Assembly (NCBI GenBank): GCA_019916065.1
Contig: CM034233.1
Location: forward strand, 13,349,573 to 13,413,572
Reading direction: 5' to 3'
Length of the DNA: 64,000 nucleotides
DNA from: Vitellaria paradoxa
Lineage: Eukaryota > Streptophyta > Magnoliopsida > Ericales > Sapotaceae
The notes under the pieces were generated by a model, which was not told where the DNA came from, ran no database searches, and was given only the letters and a program-made list of their open reading frames with translations. Shown one piece after another: positions 45,047 to 57,055 of the stretch; position 1 is the stretch's first letter, and every line of letters starts with the position of its first letter. Made by a program: the position numbers and the translations under genes.

Positions 45047-45695
45047 AAAAATATATAATTTTGTTAATTCACCCAACTGTTCATTTACAATTAATTATCC
45101 TTAATTTCTTAGGCGCGATATACATATGCAAGGCTAATTTAGGGCTAAAATTATCAATTTTATTAAAATTATTCTCATAAATTTCGTTATATTACCATAA
45201 TTATTGCTAATAATTTTATCATAAAACTATTCTAACATTGTCCCCAAACGTATATGTAATTTTCACCATCAACGACTAAAAAATATTAGGTCTGCCCCTA
45301 TGCAGGGCCTTGACTATTATTCTGGAGTCTGGCAATTTGAAGGCTATGCATTTGTACCAAATGGAACCTCTGGCGCAACTATAGCTCAGATCCACGGTGC
45401 AGCCAAGGGTGCTACCACCATAATTCTAAGGATCTATAATGGGGAGATGAGATATTATAGTCACGACCTTGTGGCTACCGATCTGTATGATAAATGGTTC
45501 AGATTCAACCTAATTCATAATGTGGACGAAGGGATGCTCAAAGTGTTCATCGATGGAACCGAAAAGTTTGAAGTGAAGGATAAAGGACCGGGTGATTTGC
45601 ATTTCAAGTGTGGAGTTTATGGTGCACCCACTAATATAAGTTACTATATGGAGTCAAGGTGGAAAGACATCAAAATATACCGGAAGTACAAGTGA
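43658..45695 (+). CDS. Citrate-binding protein-like, two exons (copy 1)
   Basis: Exon 1 is 43658-43921 (88 codons) and exon 2 is 45306-45695 (129 codons plus TGA), in phase 0 across a 1384-bp intron, giving 217 residues. A hydrophobic signal peptide (NFFFLVLLGLLNN) precedes the mature start DPTDGFTVVPLTDWNLELQK. Then come PYDIPLHERY, NGVHRMWVYADDKPH and PRTEIRI in exon 1, and LDYYSGVWQFEGYAFVPNGT, IAQIHGA, MLKVFIDGTEKFEV, HFKCGVYGAP and YYMESRWKDIKIY in exon 2. This is the Hevea citrate-binding protein family (alginate-lyase-2 jelly-roll fold, PF08787). The Hevea protein is a lutoid/vacuolar citrate binder; whether this copy binds citrate is inferred. The intron contains a MITE family C copy. 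The Met at 43667 is an alternative start. Confidence 0.9.
44310..44605. mobile_element. MITE family C copy in citrate-binding gene intron
   Basis: It starts AGACTATATTTGAATTAAAG and ends CTCCAAACACGATCTTAC. It shares the ATTTRAATTAAAGATTT, TATTTGGTTTGTAATG and CTCTCCAAACAC-type blocks with 48790-49010. Confidence 0.5.
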
Positions 45696-46248
45696 CCCAG
45701 AATATATATATATATGTATGTTTGTTTGTTTAAATACATGTCTCGTTGAGCTAATGGAATTCATGATGGAGGAAGGAATATTAATGAAGATTATTTAAGT
45801 TAATTCAATGTACTATATATAAACCTGAGTTCTCTCTTGTTATTAATATTAAGTAAACTTTGGCGTTAATTTGATAAACCCAAAAAAAAAAGAAAATGAC
45901 CACCGATAATCCAAAGAATTTTAACTTATTTCGATCTTCAAGTTCAGGGTAGCTAATTTTTAAATTAATACAAATTTTAAGAGTACAATTTGATGATCGA
46001 GTTTGGCAAGTGCCAGCAGCCAAAATTAGTGATTCTCGGCCAGAGATCAGGACTTGTAGAATTTATTATATTAGTAGTCCCAAGTAGAATTTATAGCCCC
46101 TTTCAAGCGCATTAGCTACTAAGCAAATTAACTAAAGACAAATGAATTAAGTTGATTGCGCCCAAAGCCTGATTATGGCATTCAGGTGAAAACCATGCAA
46201 GGTAGAGTGCACCAATTAAGGAAATTTGATATTGATCATCACCATCAG

Positions 46249-46639
46249 GGGCTTGACTACTCATCTGGAGTGTGGCAATTCAAAGGCTACGGGCCGGTGC
46301 CAAATGGGACGTCTGGTACCAAAATAATGCAAATCCATGGGGGGCGGACCTCATCATGCTACCACTTTGATACTGGGGACCTCTTTTAATGGAGATTTGA
46401 AGTACTATCTTCGTGATCTCGTAGCCGCCAATCTTTACGATTAATGGTTCAGACTCAATGTAATCCACGACGTAGATGGAGGATCTGTGACGGTCTTCAT
46501 GGATGGTGTTCAAAAGCTTCGGGTGAGGGATCGAGGCTCTACTGACTTGTATTTCAAATGTGGTGTTTACGCTGCACCACCTAATGTGAGCTACTACATG
46601 GAATCAAGGTGGAAAGACATTAAAATTTACAAAAAATGA
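46249..46639 (+). pseudogene. Citrate-binding protein-like pseudogene, exon 2 only
   Basis: After a possible acceptor CACCATCAG the sequence encodes LDYSSGVWQFKGYGPVPNGT and IMQIHG. It then shifts frame in a G6 run near 46340 and continues GDLKYYLRDLVAANLYD, a TAA in place of the usual Lys codon, WFRLNVIHDVDGG and KCGVYAAP to YYMESRWKDIKIYKK and TGA. No exon 1 with the DPTDGF start was found in the 550 bp upstream, so this is a partial duplication or has lost its 5' half. Confidence 0.88.
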
Positions 46640-47286
46640 TTGTCTAGCTAACGTCGAAATTTTTAGATTTTTTTTTAATAAATAATGTAACCGATAATGC
46701 GGGACTAATCTTATTATTATGTATCTTTAATATACTTTTTATGAATGTCTTCACTGGTTATTATTTTTTTAGTAACTCAGAATCTCGTCGATTTTGTCGA
46801 TAAGTAAGTCGAGAATGCACGATGGACCTTCTCAACCGTGCACCAGTTAGTTGTGGGACTTAAAAGCACGCCAACAATGTAGGGAGTATACCCACTTGTC
46901 AGTTCGGCTGCACTCGACAGACTGATTTTTATTTGACAAGTAATTTATTTAAATATTGTTCATCCATACTTTTTATACTTGTATATAAAACTAGTTTTGA
47001 AATTAAATAAAAATGAACATCTTCAAAGGGGATTCGACCTCCATTTTGAGAAAATTTCTGAAAAAGCTATTTCATTTCTCCCGATTCCCCCCTTCGCTGT
47101 GACAACGCACTGTTAATGGATTGGTTGCAAGAAAGTCCCAATGCTGAATATAAGAGGCCGTACCATCTCCTCCTCGTGCCACTCTGGTGCTTAAAATACT
47201 GGGCTTGGGTTTGCCTTCAATTAAGATTGGCCCAATTCTTGACCAAGGTCCGTCTGTCCTAGCTCAGAATAAAAATTGACCAAGAT

Positions 47287-47319
<33 letters not shown>

Positions 47320-47476
47320 TTCTCTCTCATTCCATATAAATCGCCATTACGGCACATCCGTATATATGCCGTTGTTTTCAAAAGCACTGCCATTACAAAT
47401 TTAATTATTTTTTTTAAACTATGTAAATTAATCCAATATCTAATATCTAATAAAAAATCATATTAATCATCATATC

Positions 47477-47518
<42 letters not shown>

Positions 47519-48789
47519 AAGTAGAATTTAATAACGTCACTCCACATAAGATTTAATTTGTGTTATAATTGCAACCGTGACGTTTAATTATAAATATTTT
47601 GTATATATATATATATATATATGCGCGTGCACGCGCAGCAATTGAAAGTGAAATTCGGTTAAAAAAAATTCTGTTACCAGAAGTTCAATCCGGATAGGTA
47701 TCCTTGTGACAGGCTGGGGGGGCAGTATTCAAAGATTAGAAAAGTATAAAAATAGCAATCAAAATAATAATAAACCGTAACCACTGTATATCTATCAAGA
47801 ACAAATTTGAATTATCAAATTCACAGTAGGCCGTGACATCAAGGTTAAATTCATTCAAAACCTGCCAAAGGAAGAGCAAAGGATTTGTGTCGTACGTAAT
47901 TAAACTTTAATTTCAAGGAGGCTGATTCATCTTGGCATACGTAGATGGGCACAAAACAGAGTTCACTGCAATTGAACCGAATATATTCATTTTTTTTTTT
48001 TTGGTTGAATTGTTTATATTTGATGAGGCAATTTGATATCTAGCGGCGTATAGAGACAATTTCAAAGATTTTTAGAAATCTAGTTAGTGTAATTTTAGTA
48101 GAAATAGCTTACTCTCTAATTTTTTTATTTCTTATTTTTTAAAACTCGTAATAACCCTTATTATTCATAATTTTTCAGCATCACCTTAGTATAATTTTAA
48201 AAATTCTTTGAGCTATTACAATTTAAAAAAAAAAATTTAAATAACCCTTAAAGCTTGCCCTCGAATTTTTTTTTTTTCATTTTTTTGGGTAACTCTTAAT
48301 AGTCTCCATGGTTTATAATTTTTCATCTTTGCCCCCGAAATCACACTTAAAAACGGTGAGCAATTAGAGCGGGACCTATAATAAAACCAATTGCAAAAGA
48401 GAAAAATTCAAAAAAATCATCAAATCCTGCCCAATGCACCTTCAGAATCTCTCACGCGTCCCCGACCCTTGCAAAATAGGTAAAGTCATCAAATCGGTCC
48501 AGGCACCATCATGATCTCCCTTGCTTTCTTGTATGATCCCCACACTCTTTTGGTTGGGCTTAGTTCTAATACTATTTTATCATGACTTGATTTAGATAAT
48601 ATGATATTATTTATTTTGGATCTTGGTCAATATGATTATAAAAAGTATCATATTAATTAGATATTAAGCGATACAGGACAGAAATATTTCGCCACAATTA
48701 CTCAACAATCTGCCTAGATTATACATCGTTGGTTCATGCGAGGAAAGTATTAAAATGATTTGATATTTTTTTTATTTTTAATTTATTTA
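46640..48789. other. Intergenic DNA between citrate-binding copies
   Basis: No gene seen. It contains a T32-like run near 47289-47317, (TA)n tracts near 47482-47512 and 47603-47622, and at about 47545-47600 a copy of the ACATAAGATTTAATTTG...ATAATTGCAAC repeat also seen near 10500 and 11380. Confidence 0.5.
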
Positions 48790-49010
48790 CTAAGGCTGTA
48801 TTTAAATTAAAGATTTGTCAAGAAAAAAAAAAATTCAAAACCACTACCCATATTTGGTTTGTAATAGAAAATGTAATAGAAAATGGAAGGGGATGGAATT
48901 TGAGAAATTATATTTCCTTCTCGTTTGTTGACTTTCTTTCTTTCTTTCTTTTTTTCTTTTTTTTTTTCTCTCTCTCTCCCCCTTTTCACTAAATTCTCAC
49001 TCCAAGGACA
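48790..49010. mobile_element. MITE family C copy upstream of citrate-binding copy 3
   Basis: It starts AAGGCTGTATTTAAATTAAAG and ends ATTCTCACTCCAAGGACACC, with TATTTGGTTTGTAATAG in the interior. It is about 180 bp upstream of the TATA box of the next gene. Confidence 0.45.
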
Positions 49011-49191
49011 CCGTGAAAGAGTTTTAACTTTTGTAATAATCCGCGAGTCATAATTTTTTTTTTTATTTTTTTTGGTTTAACAAAATTTTTAGACAATGAA
49101 AGAATTCAAAAATTTTAAATGATTACAAGATGACAATAATACGGTATTGCATATTTATCCGTAAGTGACAGCCCCCCACAAGGAATTCGAG

Positions 49192-49199
49192 TATAAATA
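49192..49199 (+). promoter_or_regulatory. TATA box of citrate-binding copy 3
   Basis: TATAAATA lies 121 bp upstream of the ATG at 49313, followed by a C/A-rich leader (CATCATCATCAACATCTACC). Confidence 0.75.
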
Positions 49200-49312
49200 G
49201 GCTTCCAAATCCTCATCATCATCAACATCTACCCTCACAATTTCAATCAGTATACACTTGGGAGAAATTAAATTCCCATATATACAGCTATAGTTGATCT
49301 GCTCTAAAAATC

Positions 49313-50781
49313 ATGGAGTACTACATTTCTCATCAGAAGTGCAGTCTTCTTCTATTCGTTGCTCTTGTGACCTTCTCAGCAAACCTTGTTCTATTTAGCA
49401 GTGCAGATCCCACGGACGGATTCACCCTGGTCCCGCTATCAGACAATAACTTTAAGTTGCAAAAACCATATAACGTGCCCCTCGATGCTCGTTATAGTGA
49501 TGAGGATGGAGTCAGGAGATTGTGGGTATACAACAATGACAAGCCTTTCAACCGTGGAAGTGGAACCAGGCCACGGACAGAAATTCGAATTAAGGTATTA
49601 CTCTCTCTCTTTCTCTCTCTCCCCCCTTCACTACTCTCTATATGCATCCATCCATCCATCCATACATACATACATATGCATGTATATGCAGTACCAGTCA
49701 TAAATCATATCTGTGTATATATATATGTATATATAGCAACAGTACATTTTACTAGTAAATTGTTCTGGGTGTCTGGTGCTGTCTTCCTAAAACTAGCTTT
49801 CTATTCATGAATCATACTGGGATGGTGTACTGTACCACAAAAAGTAACTAAAAATTACGATTAGAATGATAAGGTGATAGTAGTGTTATAATTAAAATGT
49901 ATTTTTTTGAGTTCAATATTTTGAAATAATAAACTCACAAAAATTTTTCATCATTCTAGTTATTTTTTTTCTAATTATATAGCATTCAATTTTTTTTTCG
50001 AAAAGATAAAAATAAAAATGTTTGTAAAAATTAGAGTTTGCATTTCTAAGTTTTTGATTAAATCTCACTTTAGGATGTGATTTTTTAACCTAATAATTGA
50101 GGGCTTAATTTTTTAAATGTTACAAACTTACAATGTTAATAGTTGAGAACATCCGTTAACAAAACTTCTGTTAAACAGGTTACATGACCATCTATTATTA
50201 ATTAATAAATCACATGACTGTTTAATAAAAGATTTTTTAAAAGTGATTCACATTATAATAATTTAATAAATTAAACCCAATATTACTATAATTAAAAAAA
50301 TCAAACTCTACGATAAAAATTTGTCAAAAAGTTAGAAGGTAAAGTACAATTTACTCGTGAAATTATTAATCACTTCATTTTTTTTTTTTTTTGGCAGGGT
50401 CTTGATTACTCATCAGGAGTTTGGCAGTTCGAAGGATATGGTTATGTGCCAACGGGAACTTCAGGAGTAACTATAATGCAAATTCATGGAGCCAGAGAGG
50501 GGGCTACAACTCTGCAGCTGAGGATATACGATGGAGTCATGAAGTACTACAAGTTTGAAGTGGTGGACACAGGTATGTACGATAGGTGGTTCAGACTCAA
50601 TGTAATTCATGACGTGGGTGAAGGGAAAGTTACTGTTTTCATCGACGGTGTCCAAAAGTTTCAGCATCATGATCAAGGCCCAGGAGACTTGTACTTCAAG
50701 TGTGGAGTTTATGCTGCCCCTGCAAATTCCAGCAATTACATGGAATCGAGGTGGAAAAATATTAGAATTTACAAGAAATGA
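49313..50781 (+). CDS. Citrate-binding protein-like, two exons (copy 3)
   Basis: Exon 1 is 49313-49594 (94 codons) and exon 2 is 50398-50781 (127 codons plus TGA), in phase 0 across an 803-bp intron, giving 221 residues. The signal peptide (CSLLLFVALVTFSANLVLFS) probably ends before DPTDGFTLVPLSDNNFKLQ. Family blocks follow: PYNVPLDARYSDEDGVRRLW, PRTEIRI, LDYSSGVWQFEGYGYVPTGT, VTIMQIHGA, KVTVFIDGVQKF, YFKCGVYAAP and NYMESRWKNIRIYKK. It is the best-preserved member of the cluster, with a clear TATA box. The same exon structure as copy 1 shows tandem duplication. A secreted or vacuolar ligand-binding role is inferred from the Hevea protein. Confidence 0.92.
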
Positions 50782-53731
50782 TCATCATTATTGAACTTTA
50801 CGATTAGATTAATTACTATATGCAACTATACATCTGGTCATACTATAGCCAAGAGTGGTAAAAGATTAAGGAAAAAAAAAAAAGGTGTGCTTTGTATCAT
50901 TTGAAAGTGTAATTTTCCTTGTTATCGGAATCATTATGTATCTTAGTTATTATATAATAAATGGCATCGGCTTTTGTTATTACGTTGCAATGCGTGGGTT
51001 ATGGCATCTAATTAAAATTAATTACCTTTTTAATTTTTTTAGAAATTATATATAATTTTAAGTGTTAATTGTATTAGTAAATATTATAAGTTTGAAGTGG
51101 TGAACACAGATATATATTAATTTTTCTCAAAATTAAACAATTAATTATGAAAGTGCAAAAGAGGATACAGATTATGTATGTTTTATACCTACATTTTTTT
51201 TTTAATTTTACCAGGTTAGAACCATGTAATTTGTTTGAATATATCAAAACACCCATTTTGAATTTCTTAGCGGGCCAAGTCAACACGATCCGTTAACCCA
51301 TTAACGGGTCGTGTCCGGTCATTTGAGCCCACGCAGGCTTGCACGCCCCCCTACGGCTACACCCCTGGTCATTTCTGTATTACAGAACTCTGCAAGTCAA
51401 GCCTCCCAAAATGATGAACCACCGGAGCGGGCGGGGCGACTGCAGTAAGAGGAAACTGCTGAACCACGGCAACCAAAAGCAAACAAAATATTCATTAAGA
51501 AACGGGCCCAAGTAAAATTTTCAAATTTTGAGAAATTGAAAACAGTCAATTTGTTTAATACAAAATACCAAATAAATGACATCATTAGGGTTAGTTTGGT
51601 TTCCCCCAAAAAAAAAAAATATTATCCAGCCTTTTTTCATAACTTTTTTTATATGAATTTTTTATCAAAATTTGATTTTCTTTTTAGAATATATAAAATT
51701 TAAGTGTGTTAAAATCATTTGTAAAAAAATAATAATAATAATTTTCATCTGTTTAAGTAAAAACTACTTATTTAGTTAAAAAAATAATAAAAAAGTTACT
51801 TTTTTTTTTCTAACCTTTACTTAAATATATTTAAATTTTTATTTAATTCTTACAAATGTCGTCAATACGTAAAATATATCTTCTAAAAAGAAAATTAAAT
51901 TTTAGTAAAAAAAAATCACATAAGACAAAAAAAAAAAAACTATCAAAAAAGTTGGACGTTGTTTTGAACCCGAACGAAGCTAGTTTCCAAACCAAGCCGA
52001 CAAACGCGTGAAAACCTGGAAAAAAATATTCCTAACCGTGGGGTAAAAAAAAAATCCTAACCTTGATGTAATCAAGCGCAAGCGAAGCTGAACGGATACT
52101 AATACATAAAATTGTTTACAAAAACGAAACCGTGGGAGCTGTGATTGAAATTGTGGGGTTTAGAGGGGTTGCAGTGAAAAAATTCACTGTAGGGGTTACA
52201 ATAAAAAATAAAGGGTTGAGATCTTTTACACTTTAATTCAATGGTTCTATTTTTAATGTAATTAAAAATTTTTTCTTTTTAAAATAGAAGTTTAAAAAAT
52301 TTGATTGGAGTACAATCAACACAGAGTATGAAAGGTCACATATCATTAAAGTATAGAAGATCTCAGTCCTTCATTTTTCACTGCAGCCCTTACAGTATAT
52401 TTTTTCACTACAGGTCCCTTGAACCCAAAATTATGTGGGTGTTTTTGAGCGCAGAGCCTTATTCTATTCCAAGAAGCATTTTTCCCAACTCGAATTCCTG
52501 AGTTTAACTTGATTGTGGAGATTGAGTGAATATTTGTAACCTCAAGTTTAACTTAGTTGTGGAGATTGACTGAATACTCGTGACCACTTGAAGGTATTTA
52601 TTTTGATACTGCACTTCTTATTTGTTAATCTGATACATAGCTAGATTGCTAGGTGACTTCTTATTTAGATGAGTCATGGCTCTAATATTTTTCAAATCAA
52701 AATCAAATTATTCGAGATAGGATAATAATTAAAAAGGGTAATACTAATTATACATTTTGTTTTTGACTTTTAATATTTTAAAAAAATCATTCATTAACAA
52801 GAAAAGATGGAGTATGAAAAGTGAAAAGCAGAGCCTTTCACAATGAATATTACTTTTTGAGAAGTGAGAACACTGAGAAGCAAAAGGAGTGAACCTAGCA
52901 GTTTTTTTTTTCTTTTAAATTGAAATTAATAAAATGCTACTGTACTTAAAAAATTATACCGAAAAGACGAATCATAGTTAACAATATGGCAATAGTAAAC
53001 TTATAATTAAAATAAAATTTTATTATTTTATTTTAATTTTATTTTTAAATGAGATGCTCATAAGTATTCTATAACATTTTTCTGCCAAATTTTATTTATC
53101 CACATTACCCTAAAATTATAAAAACAATATTACGCCACCTGAAGTATCACTAGGAATAATTTCTCCACCCCCCTGCCTACCTATTCGTGTCAGCATTTCA
53201 CGTAATTGTCACTAAAATTGAAATAACTATCACGGCAATTTAAACACTCATATAATTAATATTGCGCTTATCCGAAAAATTAAAATTATGAACAATCATA
53301 TCACGCCATGTGAAGTATTATTTGAAATAATTAAGTAGCATTTGATTTGCATTTATATTTTTTGATTTCTGCTTTTATTTTTCATTTTCTATTTATGTGT
53401 TTTATGTTTTGAAAATTTCAAAATAAGAAAAACAAAAAACGCATTTGTTTTAACATTTTTTACTTTTCGTATTTTAAATTTTTTTTATTTTAGGTTAAAA
53501 AATTCAAAATGATTTTTAATCATTTTGTATTTCATGTGTAAATTTATTTTTTATTTTTTAAAATAAATTTTAAAATGAAAAATATACCCAAAATCCACAA
53601 CTAGACTTACAAATCCTCCACGCATGTACATGTGCATGCCATGGAAACCCCAAACTCTATCATGGCACTCTTTGAAGTTAAAAATAAGAAAATACAAAAC
53701 TCTATAAACCTCTACAAATTAAACACGAATT
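50782..53731. other. Intergenic DNA
   Basis: No gene supported. Near 51270-51370 a GC-richer segment (ACGGGTCGTGTCCGG, GCTACACCCCTGG) looks like one end of a transposon. A MITE family B copy is at 53334-53583. The 66-codon frame at 52301 has no recognisable content. Confidence 0.5.
53334..53583. mobile_element. MITE family B copy, right end truncated
   Basis: It starts AAGTAGCATTTGATTTGC and follows the family through TTTCATGTGTAAATTTATTTTT and TTTTAAAATAAATTTTAAAATG, then stops at AAAATATACC without the terminal CCAAA end. Confidence 0.55.
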
Positions 53732-54186
53732 TGTAATACACTTAAAAATTTACATATGAATATTAGAACACTAAAATCAGAAGATAAAATTCATATCTGT
53801 ATTTATCGCAGCCATCTGGATCGTTTAGTATGAATGATGAGTACAAGATTTGCAGCGGATGGCTAGGGCTTTCACTCATTTTCTTATTCACAATGATGGC
53901 TCTCAATGGGACAGCCAAAACACTAGGGTTTTCAATATTAAGAGTGGAGTGAGGACCTAGCTAATATGTTATATTTATAAACTCTAATAGGGCATTCCCA
54001 TTACGGGCTACTATTAGACTCAAGGGCTTACACTAAGCCATCCAACTATATATTATTAATTAGGTGTGTATGGGCTTAAAACTAAATTAGATCATAACAA
54101 ATAAAGTCCAAATAATTATCTCATTATAACTATATTATATTCAGTATTCACCAAATATTTAATGAAAGCCCAATAATATTCTAACA
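53732..54186 (-). repeat. Copia 3' LTR
   Basis: 455 bp; on the plus strand TGTAATACACTT...ATTCTAACA. A purine-rich AAGTGGAAGAA tract adjoins it on the minus strand. Confidence 0.92.
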
Positions 54187-54562
54187 TTCTTCCACTTGGG
54201 TAACATTAATTATGAACTCAATAGACTGAATAGTAAAAAACTTGTAGGTGGCCACAAATAACACTAATATAGTTGAGACCACATCTTTCAACACAATTCA
54301 ATCCAACAAAACTACTACTATTGAACCATACTGGCATATATGTCCTTTATTGACATAAGACATTTCATAATTACAAATATTAATAATAATGTTGACATGA
54401 ATTAAGATATAGTAGTGTAGCAAGTAATAATTTTCTTATATGATCCAAAATTTATACTATTATTTGTCGGTCTTCTCACATATGATTTCTCCATTACACA
54501 TATGCTTCAATTATAAGCTACAGGGAGAAATCCACAAATTAAAGTATAAACTCTATTGTCTC

Positions 54563-55117
54563 CAGGGGCGGAGCCAGAATTTTTGCCCAGGGGGGCACCG
54601 GGCGCCAGGGGGGCACCGAACACCCAAGAAAAAATAACAATCGACTTATTTTTCAATTAAGAGTAGGAGAAAAACGATATTATTTTTAAAGAGAAAATAA
54701 ATTATTCTTGAGTATTAACTAGTGAATATATTTCTCACAGTTAATGGTTCAAGCACCTGAAGTTTATTAGAGATATCCCTTACTACAAAAAATATAATTA
54801 TTATTAAATTTTATTATCTATAGAATTTATTATATTATATGCTAAATTTGCTGATAGTATAAACAAAAATATGCAATAATGTATTAAAAGATACACTTTA
54901 TTTCACAAAAATACCAAGTTTGATTCTTTTAAACTTCTTATATGTTAAAAAAATTTGAGTTAACTTTAAATTTTTAATAAAATCAAAATATCTTAATTTT
55001 TAATTACTTTAATTTTTAGATAAAATTAAAATAATAAGGAGGGCATTTTAGTAATTTTATCTAAAAAATTGAGGGGGGTCACTTGCTCCCCTTTGCCCCA
55101 ACGTAGCTCCGCCCGTG
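54563..55117. mobile_element. hAT-type non-autonomous element inside the Copia
   Basis: The left end CAGGGGCGGAGCC and the right end (reverse-complemented) CACGGGCGGAGC form a terminal inverted repeat of about 12 bp. It is flanked by a perfect 8-bp duplication ATTGTCTC at 54555-54562 and 55118-55125. Subterminal CAGGGGGGCACCG repeats twice. There is no coding capacity. The 8-bp duplication and CAGGGG end indicate hAT. Confidence 0.9.
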
Positions 55118-55356
55118 ATTGTCTCTATATCACATATGAGACATATTATATAATGTATATCTCTAATAATCTCAATGAGATATACTAAGTTATAAACAAT
55201 AAAACTCAAACTATGACAATTTATCATATCTCAAATGCACATAAAATAATGATAATAATCAAGAATAATAATGCCATTAAAAGTGATAAAAATTAAAATA
55301 ATTGTTTTCAAAAGCAATGCCAAGACAATATAGTGACGCAAATCAGAACTCTCCAA

Positions 55357-56115
55357 CTAACCAAGTACATCAAAAGATTCTAGAACACCCATATCATGAA
55401 CATGCTTATTAAAAATGATAGGTCTCAATCCCTTAGTTAATGGATCAGTTATCATGGCCTCTGTATTGATATGCTCAATCATAACGTCTCTATTTTTCAC
55501 ATGATCTCTAATAGTAAGATACTTTATTTCAACATGTTTCAATCCACTAGAACTTTTGTTATTCTTAGAAAATAATACAGCAGCGCTATTATCACAATAT
55601 ATTTTCAAAGGTCTTGGAATAGATTTTATCATCATAAGCCCTGAAATAAAATTAGTCAACCAAACAGCATGTGTTACCGTCCCATAACATGCTACAAACT
55701 TTGCATGCATAGTGGATGAAGCTGTAAGAGTCTGCTTAACACTTTTCCACAAGATTGCTCCTCTAGCCATCATGAAAATATAACCAGATGTAGACTTCAA
55801 GTCATCTGGGCAACTAGCAAAATCCGAATCTGAGTAGAAAATTATATCAAGATGCTCAACTCTTCTATATGTCAACATGTAATTTTTGGTTCGCTGTAAA
55901 TATCTCAAAACCTTCTTAGCTGCCACCCAATGATCATGCCCTAGATTAGAAAGGAACCTACCCAGAACACTCACAGCATCTGAAATATCTGGTTTTGTAC
56001 AAAGCTGAGCATACATTAGACTACCAACAACACTAGAATAGGGCACATTCATCATATTCTCTTTCTCAACATCATTCTTAGGGCACTGTTTCTTACTGAG
56101 TTTATCACCTTTCAC
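55357..56115 (-). pseudogene. Copia RNase H region
   Basis: The frame contains VPYSSVVGSLMYAQLCTKPD, KKVLRYLQRTKNYML, FYSDSDFASCPDDLKSTSGY, LTASSTMHAKFVA and KIYCDNSAAVLFSKNN, then ending LTKGLRPIIF. This is the conserved 3' end of Copia pol. The usual SEAEY active-site context is changed to TMHAK, implying decay. Confidence 0.85.
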
Positions 56116-56170
56116 AATAGGTACTTCTCCAGGTCTAAAATTTTACATATTGAACCTCTTCAACACTCGA

Positions 56171-56896
56171 TCAATATAGGCTATTTGAGAAAGTCCCAAC
56201 AACCGACAAGACCCTATCTCGTTGAATTTCAATGCCTAAAACAAATGAAGCCTCTCCAAGTTCCTTCATATCAAAATTCTTAGACAATAGCTCCTTAGTC
56301 TCATACAACAAGCCCAAATCACTGCTAGCTAACAAAATATTATCAACATTTAAAACAAAAAAGATGAATCTACTCCCACTAATCTTAAGATAAAGGCATT
56401 TATCTATCTTATTCTCAATGAAATCCAGAGAAGTAATTATTTGATCAAACTTCAAGTACCATTGGCGAGATACTTGTTTAAGACCATAAATAGACTTTTT
56501 CAACCTACATACAAGATGTTCCTTGCCGCTTTCAATAAAACCTTCAGGCTGTACCATAAAGACTTTCTCATCTAAAACACCATTTAGAAATGCCGTCTTC
56601 ACATCCATTTGGTCTAACTTTAAATCATAATAAGCTACCAAAGCCATAATAATCCACAGAGAGTCTTTAGTTGACACAGGTGAAAATGTCTCACTATAAT
56701 CAACACCTTCTTTCTGAGTGAAACCCTTAGCCATCAATCTTGCCTTGAATCGTTCAATCTTTCCTTGAGAATCTTTTTTGGTTTTAAAAACCCACTGACA
56801 ACCAACAGGCTTGCAACCTTCAGGAGGCTCTACAAGATCCCATACTCCATTATTAGCCATAGATTGCCTCTCTTCATTCATAGCATCCAACCACAT
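56171..56896 (-). pseudogene. Copia reverse transcriptase, active site altered
   Basis: It contains MANNGVWDLVEPPEGCKPVG, CQWVFKTKKDSQGKIERFKA, FSPVSTKDSLWIIMAL, LDQMDVKTAFLNGVLDEKVF and KKSIYGLKQVSRQWYLKF. The catalytic box, YVDD in this family, reads NVDN here, so RT would be inactive. It is separated from RNase H by a stop and frameshift near 56120-56170. Confidence 0.88.
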
Positions 56897-57055
56897 ACCA
56901 GCCTACGAACTAGTTACAGCATCAGTGTATATTACCAGTTCAATAATATCATCATGATCACAACCAGTTTCCCCAAAAAAAACTACATAATCATCAGAGA
57001 TAGCAGAACGCCTCTGTCTAACAGATTTTCTCAATGGCATTTCTATTGGAAGTTC

